Source: Chondrus crispus
Lineage: Eukaryota > Rhodophyta > Florideophyceae > Gigartinales > Gigartinaceae
Assembly (NCBI RefSeq): GCF_000350225.1
Contig: NW_005178515.1
Coordinates: forward strand, 1 to 36,798
DNA length: 36,798 nucleotides
Direction: 5' to 3'
The notes below the pieces were generated by a model, which worked only from the letters and a program-made list of their open reading frames with translations, was not told the DNA's origin and did not search any database. A program made the translations under genes and the position numbers. Shown here one piece after another: positions 31,201 to 36,798 of the stretch; the stretch's first letter is position 1; the number at the start of each line of letters is the position of its first letter.

Positions 31201-33236
31201 ACGTAGTCGGTCGAATCTATACTGTCAGTCCGAGGGAGGGCGAGCGCTACTTTCTTGGCCTCCTCCTCACACAAGTGCCGGGGGCAACATCCTTCGAGAA
31301 CTTGCGAAACATCGACGGCGAGCAGTGCACCAGCTTCCGACAAGCGTGCTTACGACTTGGTTTGCTGGCCAACGATGCCGAGTGGAAGCACGCCATCCGA
31401 AATTCATTCCGGTCAAGCTTCGTTCCCCTTTCTCATCTGTTCGCTACGATTCTCGCGCATTGCCAACCTTCGGATCCTTTCTCGCTGTGGAACGACCACC
31501 TGCACATGTTTCTCACCGATATTCGCAATCGCGCACGCGGACAACCCATTCGAAGACAGCAGCTTCGCGATGATCAACCACGCCACATCTTACGTGCTTG
31601 GAGAGGTACAGGAGGCCCTGCAGACGGTGCGTTCCAACTGGACGCTCGCACACTTCGGACTCCCACTCCCCGATGACAGCCTGCCCGCTTCGGAACAGCC
31701 AAACGAGATCCAGACACCCGAAGCACAAGCGCAGCAGTGCGAAGAGCGACTACAGACATCGTTGCCGCTGTGAAACACAAATCAGCGCCATGCCTTTGAC
31801 GAAATAGTAGGCTCCATGCTTCCAGGCGTATCCGTCTCGGCATTGCTTCAAGGATCCTCCAGCGCCGTTGCGGGACCTTCTATGCCAACACAAAGTAGTC
31901 GTCTCTTCTTCCTCGATGCTCCTGGCGGAACAGGCAAAACGTTCGTGCTCAGCGCCATTCAAGACTTCCTTCGTTCGCGCCCCAAGCAAGTCATCGCCGT
32001 CGCCACATCTGCTGTTGCTGCAGTGTTGCTCGACGGTGGACGCACCGCTCATTACGTGTTCAAGATTCCCATTCCTGTATCTGCCGAAGCACTTGCAACT
32101 TCTCCACAAACTCCGATACTGGTCGTACATTGCAACAAGTCGATCTTATCATATGGGACGAGATCGCCATGTGCTATCAAAACTGCATTGAGACTGTCGA
32201 TCGCTCCCTTCGCGACTTGATGCAAACCGACCGGCCCTTCGGAGGAAAGTTCCTCGTGCTCGCTGGAGACTTTAGACAAATCCTTCCCGTCGTTCCGGGC
32301 GGGTCCAGAGGTCAAATCGTGAGCGCGTGCGTCAAATCTTCCCCGCTGTATCGAGAGTGCCGATTCCTGTGCCTTACCGAGAACATGCGCCTCACTGCTC
32401 TCCAAGGGGACCCTGCAGCAGATGTGGAGGCTCTCAACTTCCCACAGTTCCTCCTCAGCGTCGGGGAAGGCAGACTTCAATGCGATCAGCGCCCGGAATG
32501 GATCTCACTACCACAGTCCGTAGCGTTCGAGCACACCATCCGCAATTTATGCCTCAAGGTCTTCCACGGCATTCGAGACAATCACGCCGACCCTACATGG
32601 CTCACAAAGCGCGTTATACTCACCACAAAGAACAGACCGCTCGAGCAGGTCAACGAAGTCATCGGCAACATGATGCCGGGACCGTATCGAACATATTTAA
32701 GCGCAGACAAGGTCGAGAGCGAAGACACCAACGCGCTGATCTATCCCACGGAAATGTTCAACACCTTGACGGCCGGGTCTGATCTACCAGACCACAAGCT
32801 CAAGCTCAAGAAAGGTTTCATCGCCATGCTTCTGCGCAATCTCGATCCCACTTCCGGTCACGTCAACGGCGCTCGATATGTCATCGAGAAAATGACCAAC
32901 AACCTATTCTTTCTACGCGTTACCTCGGGGTCACATGAAGGCAACAGACTCTGCATTCCACGAATGCCCTGCGGACCAGGTGACGACAACTTTCCCATTC
33001 CTGGCTTTACTCGAACGCAGTTCCCCATTCGCACGTGCTTCGCCCTTACAACGAACAAAGCCCAAGGCCAGTCCTTCGGAGGCCGCATTGGTCTCGACCT
33101 ACGAGATCATTGATTCTCGCACGGTCAACTCTACGTCGCATTATCGAGGACTACTCACTCAAGCAACGTCACTATCCTCACTCGAGAGTCCGATGCAACA
33201 ACGCGAAACGTAGTATACCCCGAGGTCCTTCAGTAG
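28285..33236 (+). pseudogene. Helitron A Rep-helicase (RepHel), broken
   Basis: RepHel nicks, transfers and unwinds DNA in rolling-circle transposition. The ATG of copy B is AGG here (28285). In order: five or six 23-residue basic repeats (28290-28680); a stretch out of frame relative to copy B (about 28675-28920, starting with a 1-base deletion); and the Helitron-like N domain (YVLLFPNGRDGWY). The HUH nuclease follows (RGLPHAHVVFFL, His codons at 30304 and 30310), with the double-Tyr motif YLFKYVCKG near 30750. A frameshift lies near 30910 and another near 31540. A TGA at 31771 precedes the SF1/Pif1 helicase with Walker A GGTGKT (31924-31941). After a frameshift near 32120 come Walker B IIWDE (32148-32162), GDFRQILPV and TTNKAQGQ. 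A TGA near 33111 precedes FSHGQLYVALSR. The frame ends with TAG at 33234-33236. Confidence 0.85.
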
Positions 33237-33322
33237 TCATCAAAAAAGGTAAACGCCATTCTCTTTACATCTCGCCTTTGCCACCCTTCTGAATCATTGC
33301 TCCTCCACGCGGACTTGGCTCG

Positions 33323-33337
33323 GCGCGCGAAGCGCGC
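33323..33337. repeat. Helitron-type 3' stem-loop
   Basis: GCGCGC-GAA-GCGCGC, with a further outer pair GGCTC (33317-33321) and GAGCC (33341-33345). It is followed by CTAA at 33364-33367. A GC-rich hairpin shortly before CTRR is the usual Helitron 3' signature. Confidence 0.55.
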
Positions 33338-33410
33338 ACGGAGCCCACTTGTCCCCGCGTATACTAATTTCCGTGTCTGTCTGTCTGTGTGTTTGTGTAT
33401 GTGTGTTCGT

Positions 33411-33512
33411 GCGCTCCCGCACGGGTTCTCATTGGCGCACGGGGGCGCTGCGGCGACAAGTGGCGGCCACGTGCGGGGCGGCCTGGCCGCAGGCCAGGCG
33501 GCCACGCGGACA
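33411..33512. repeat. GC-rich hairpin module, copy 2
   Basis: Same module as 27131-27222, with stem-loop GCCTGGCC-GCA-GGCCAGGC at 33481-33499, at a similar distance from the Helitron start. Confidence 0.75.
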
Positions 33513-33585
33513 CGTGTAGAAAGCGGCGGGGCCGTGATTTAATTTCATTTTTTACTACAGTGACAAGTGTACTGTGCGGACTGGG

Positions 33586-33612
33586 GGCGGCCTGGCCGCA
33601 GGCCAGGCCGCC
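33586..33612. repeat. Perfect 12-bp stem with GCA triloop
   Basis: GGCGGCCTGGCC-GCA-GGCCAGGCCGCC. An additional copy of the hairpin, found only in Helitron B, where about 110 bp around it has no counterpart in copy A. Confidence 0.85.
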
Positions 33613-33764
33613 ACTGGGACACGTGGCTACCACGGGCACCAATGCGGCACTACAGTAGTTTACGAATTTAAATTTAACACTACAGTAGAGTAAAAATAAT
33701 AATACAGCCCCGATCCGCTTCGCGTTCGCTAGCGATCCCGGCGCACACCGTCTACGCGAAATCA

Positions 33765-33869
33765 GTAAGTTACTAACTGTCCTCTTTGCTCCGGCCGGCT
33801 TGCCGCCCGCGGTATTAGAGCGCACGCGAACGCTTACTGACATTTGACCGTGTGTGTTTTTTTACGCAG
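33765..33869 (+). other. Predicted 105-bp intron that creates the start codon
   Basis: Donor GTAAGT (33765-33770), a TACTAAC branch-like motif immediately after it, and an acceptor with poly-T before ACGCAG (to 33869). Splicing joins the A at 33764 with TG at 33870-33871 to form ATG, followed in frame by STQEEREEL. Both Helitron copies keep donor, acceptor position and the split ATG. Confidence 0.6.
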
Positions 33870-34528
33870 TGTCTACGCAAGAAGAGAGAGAAGAACTACG
33901 CCGCGCGCGCCGCGCCGCGACCCCGATCCGCCTCGATTTCGGCGATTCCCCGCCAGCGACCACACGTGTCACAGTCCTACAACCAGCTCCTCCGCGCGCG
34001 CCCGCCCCATGTGCACACGTCCCCAGAATTGCGCGCGCGCCCGCCCCACGTGTACCGCGCGCGCCCCTCCCACGTGTGCCACGGCTCCCACGCGCCCCTG
34101 CGCCAGCACCCGCACCACGTGTACCACGCGCTCCGGTCCCACGTGTTATACGTTTGCCCCTGCCTATCATTCCTACATTTCGTGGGCTACGTGTGCCACG
34201 TGCAATCGAGCGGCCGCGTGCGCGCGCGTTGCCAGCTGCACGTGTGCCACGTGCAATCGAGCGTCCGCGTGCGCGCGCGTTGCCAGCTGTCAGTGCTGTG
34301 TTGCGGAGTGTGCCTGTGTACACGTGTGACATCTGCAACTTTCATTGCACGCGCGCGGTACTGTGGGACGGGCATGCGCATACCGAGGGGCACGTGGCTC
34401 AAGTGATTCAAGCGGGCCGCACATTCCGCTGCGAGGTGTGTACGTGCACGGTGGCAAGTGCCCATGACTATAGGCGACACCTGGCGGGCAACAAGCACAA
34501 GAGGAAGCTCCAATCGATCACGGGATAG
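33870..34528 (+). CDS. Helitron B zinc-finger accessory protein
   Basis: With the split ATG this is a 219-residue protein ending at TAG 34526-34528. N-terminus: STQEEREELRRARRAA, followed by a Pro/Arg/Val-rich region with repeated PRVPRA units. A short tandem duplication is absent from copy A (RVPRAIERPRARALPA occurs twice, near 34190 and 34245). C-terminus: two C2H2 units of the U1/matrin type, CDIC-x12-H...H (near 34330) and CEVC...HDYRRHL...H (near 34432). Such fingers bind DNA or double-stranded RNA. The frame is open throughout, unlike copy A. The underlying DNA is rich in CACGTG because these triplets encode the Pro-Arg-Val units. Confidence 0.6.
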
Positions 34529-34536
34529 TACAAGAC

Positions 34537-34542
34537 TATAAA
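34537..34542 (+). promoter_or_regulatory. Candidate TATA box for the Helitron B Rep gene
   Basis: TATAAA lies 180 bp before the Rep ATG; the homologous position in copy A reads AATAAA (28100-28105). It could instead belong to 3' end formation of the zinc-finger gene. Confidence 0.2.
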
Positions 34543-34722
34543 GGCCCTACTGTTACTTCTTTTGCTAAGTGCTCTCGCGGACGACCTAGCTGGCTGACGT
34601 TGCGTTTAGACCTTTGAGGACTGCTTGCTACGACTCAAAGCGATCTACAACGGACCCCTCGCACTTGCGTCAACCCTAGCTGCACTTGCTGAGATACCAC
34701 TAGCGCGCTGGGCATAACACAA

Positions 34723-36501
34723 ATGGCGGGACCAGCAGATGAAGACGTAGCAGAAGCAAGAAGGCAGCCAAGAAACGCGCGTACAAGGGCAAGTAGAGCG
34801 CAAGAGTCGGAATCTGAAGCTCAAGCACGTCGTGAGGCAGGTCGAGCTCGGGCAAGAATCCGGAGGGGACAACACACCGAATCTGAGGCTCAAGCGCGTC
34901 GCCAAACCGCCCGGGAACGTACTGCCGCACGAAGAGCAGCAGAGACTTCTGAGCAGCGCGAAGAGCGTCTTCGTCGAAACAGGGAGAGAACCAGGGCGCG
35001 CAGAGCCGGTCAATCACGGACAGAGGGTCCCAGAGAGTCTCCAAAGCTCCGAGCAGCAACAGAACGTGCCAGAGCCTCGAATCGAGCATCTATGCAACGC
35101 ACGAGACAGGCTGAGAGCACTCCTGACCGCATAACTCGATTGGAGGCCTCTCGTGTCTCAATGCAACAGAGAAGAGCTGACGCGACAACCCCAGAGAGAC
35201 ATGAGCGTCAAGACTCAAACCGAAGATCCACAGAAGCAGCTAGAGCGGAAGAAAATACCCCCCTCCGAGATGCACGGCGCGAAGCGGATCGCAATGCGAC
35301 ACGAGGAGCTAGAGCCGAGGAAATTACTCCTGCTCGTGAGGCGCGGCGATACCTTGACTGTCTCTCCACCCAACGATCAAGGGATGCACAAGACACACCG
35401 ACTCGGAATGCCCGGCAACGATCCGACGGCCAGGCTCGAACGGCTTCTCGGCAGCTCTTCCCCTCACTACCCGAATCCTCGCCTTCGTATCGCGATCTCG
35501 GCATGGTCCATATTGAGTGTTCGCACTGCAAAGCTCTGCATTTCGTCCAAGAACGCATCGTGAGCAGCTCTGCCGCAAGGCCCATGTTTTCCACATGCTG
35601 TGGGAAGGGGAAGCTGTCACTGCCCCTTCTTCCCGACCCGCCAGCTCTTCTGCGCTCTCTTCTCATCGATGATACTCCAAGGGCCCGCCGCTTCCGTAAA
35701 AACATTCGAGCATACAATTCAGCGCTGTCTATGGCGTCCGTGGTCGCCAAATGGGTGAACAGAGGGCCCGGTACTTCCAATTTTAACCCCACAATGACGA
35801 TGCAGGGCGAGATGTACCATTACATGGGTCCCATGATGCCATCCGAGGGTCGGGCGCCTTCCTTTGCTTCCGTTTACATTCACGACACTGACTACGGTAC
35901 TCAAACGCGCACAAGGCTTGGCGGAGCCTCTACACGGCTGGAAGACACACTGTTAATGCAACTGACGCACATGCTGCACGAATGCAACCCCTACGTGCAG
36001 ACTGTTCTCGGTATGCGAGAATGGGCTCAATCCCCTCAACCCAACACTCCAGCCCCGTACCAGATGGTCATCCATGCCGACCGCAGGCCAAGTCATGAGC
36101 ACGTGCGCCGGTACAATGGTCACGAAGCTTCTGAAGTGGCAGCATTGATCCCTGGAAATGAAGACGGAGAGATTGGGCGAAGAGATATCGTCGTTCGCAG
36201 GCGAGGGACTCTGAACAGTAACGGGAACGAAGTGCTGGATCCGATTTCAGTCAGTCATCGTGCATACGATCCGTTGAGTTACGTGCTTTTGTTCCCGAAC
36301 GGTAGAGATGGATGGTATCCAGAGCTTCGATTCTCCAGTGATGACGACGGCAGACGTACCAAGATTACTCCGATGATGTACTACGGATGGCATTTGTTCG
36401 AAAGAGCAGGTGAGTTCAGCACAATCTTGCACGCAGCGCGACTCTTTCAGCAATATTTGGTTGACCAGTTCTTTTGGCGAACGGGGGCGGCGCCGCGGTG
36501 A
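34723..36501 (+). CDS. Helitron B Rep-helicase N-terminal fragment
   Basis: Opens at an ATG (MAGPADEDVAEARRQ) and reads 592 residues to TGA at 36499-36501. About ten basic 23-residue repeats fill residues 5-240 (consensus roughly ARRxxxRERTxARRAAETxEQRE), similar to STPR repeats. Next are a CxxC (ECSHCKALHF) and a Cys-containing stretch MFSTCCGKGKLSLP, then the Helitron-like N domain through YVLLFPNGRDGWYPEL. The last dozen residues come from the foreign GC-rich sequence after 36471. The HUH nuclease and helicase are absent, so no transposase activity is expected. It is better preserved than copy A over the shared part. Confidence 0.75.
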   Translation: MAGPADEDVAEARRQPRNARTRASRAQESESEAQARREAGRARARIRRGQHTESEAQARRQTARERTAARRAAETSEQREERLRRNRERTRARRAGQSRTEGPRESPKLRAATERARASNRASMQRTRQAESTPDRITRLEASRVSMQQRRADATTPERHERQDSNRRSTEAARAEENTPLRDARREADRNATRGARAEEITPAREARRYLDCLSTQRSRDAQDTPTRNARQRSDGQARTASRQLFPSLPESSPSYRDLGMVHIECSHCKALHFVQERIVSSSAARPMFSTCCGKGKLSLPLLPDPPALLRSLLIDDTPRARRFRKNIRAYNSALSMASVVAKWVNRGPGTSNFNPTMTMQGEMYHYMGPMMPSEGRAPSFASVYIHDTDYGTQTRTRLGGASTRLEDTLLMQLTHMLHECNPYVQTVLGMREWAQSPQPNTPAPYQMVIHADRRPSHEHVRRYNGHEASEVAALIPGNEDGEIGRRDIVVRRRGTLNSNGNEVLDPISVSHRAYDPLSYVLLFPNGRDGWYPELRFSSDDDGRRTKITPMMYYGWHLFERAGEFSTILHAARLFQQYLVDQFFWRTGAAPR

Positions 36502-36798
36502 CAAGTGGCGGCCACGTGCGGGGCGGCCTGGCCGCAGGCCAGGTCGCCACGGGGACACGTGGCGTGACAGTCTGTGCGTCTGTGCATTCCCGTGTTGCCA
36601 TTGGTGCGCTCTGTAGAAGCCGCCGTGCTGATTGGTGCGCCTAATATTTTCAATTTTTCCGATGTGCCTTTTCGCGGGAAAACAAATTTTGGGCGCACGG
36701 GGGCGACACGGCGTACACGTCACGGCCACGGGGACACGTGGCGGCTACGGGATGGGCAGAAATTACGTGGGTCATTTAAAAATTCCGCATGACCTCAG
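36472..36798. repeat. GC-rich repeat interrupting Helitron B
   Basis: Starts TTTTGGCGAACGGGGGCG and contains the hairpin module (stem-loop 36522-36548, one G-T wobble). It is followed by a TCTGTGCGTCTGTGCATTCCCGTG-like stretch that in the other copies comes before the hairpin, not after it. A second TTTTGGGCGCACGGGGGCG starts near 36687. No gene is seen to the window end. It may be the start of a third, rearranged copy or an inserted short element. Confidence 0.5.

Larger units (their letters stand above)
27093..33367 (+). mobile_element. Helitron copy A, complete gene set but degenerate
   Basis: The element carries a zinc-finger accessory gene and a Rep-helicase gene in the same direction. 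Its 5' sequence (ATACTAATTTCCGTGTC, then a TCTG/TG repeat) recurs at 33361. At the 3' side, a GC stem-loop (33323-33337, GCGCGC-GAA-GCGCGC, with outer GGCTC/GAGCC) is followed 19 bp later by CTAA (33364-33367), then T, which matches the Helitron hairpin plus CTRR ending before T. The left end does not show the canonical TC, so exact termini are uncertain. The reading frames carry many lesions. Confidence 0.8.
33368..36471 (+). mobile_element. Helitron copy B, 3' truncated
   Basis: It begins with the same sequence as copy A directly after the copy-A terminus (head-to-tail). Gene order and non-coding spacers match copy A through the zinc-finger gene, the spacer with TGGCTGACGTTGCGTTTAG, and the N-terminal half of RepHel. 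At 36471 the similarity stops abruptly inside codons for VDQF, replaced by a GC-rich hairpin repeat. HUH nuclease and helicase are missing, so this copy would depend on another one. Confidence 0.8.

Overview
The window is eukaryotic nuclear DNA made almost entirely of decayed transposable elements. It contains a DDE DNA transposon with unusual cargo, a Ty1/copia retrotransposon, a solo LTR, and two head-to-tail Helitrons. A spliceosomal-type intron inside the Helitron and SET and 2OG-oxygenase domains rule out a prokaryote. The taxon cannot be fixed from sequence alone. Long, nearly intron-free coding frames plus copia and Helitron elements would fit a red alga (florideophyte type), but that is inference only.

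Region 1 (about 1.1-18.3 kb) looks like one large composite element or a tight cluster. It holds a tnp2/Plavaka-like DDE transposase (minus strand, 1103-4886), a Tudor/BAH-like unknown (5583-6999), an intact nuclear-type unknown (7782-9551), and a protein ending in an Fe(II)/2-oxoglutarate dioxygenase domain (minus, 11141-14886). It also holds a permuted N6A/N4C-type DNA methyltransferase-like gene (15377-17572) and a SET-domain gene (17692-18282). A transposase beside predicted writers and a predicted oxidase of DNA or histone marks is the most interesting content here. It recalls the published association of KDZ transposons with TET/JBP genes in fungi, with a different enzyme set. All but one of these genes carry an in-frame stop or frameshift, so this copy is probably inactive.

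Region 2 (18.3-20.1 kb) has a decayed GC-rich gene followed by a cluster of near-perfect, mostly loopless palindromes (19701-20026).

Region 3 (20.16-25.72 kb) is a degenerate copia element in the order Gag, protease, integrase, reverse transcriptase, RNase H. Its RNase H is split by a 792-bp solo LTR (24446-25237) flanked by a 5-bp target duplication, CGTCA. No flanking LTRs are recognisable. A minus-strand pseudogene (25731-26602) abuts its 3' end.

Region 4 (27.09-36.80 kb) holds two tandem copies of one Helitron family. Copy A (27093-33367) has the zinc-finger accessory gene and the whole Rep-helicase, with many lesions. Copy B (33368-36471) has a better preserved zinc-finger gene and N-terminal Rep, then breaks off at a GC-rich hairpin repeat. 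In both copies the accessory gene has a short intron whose removal assembles the ATG. The Rep protein starts with 23-residue basic repeats whose number differs between copies.
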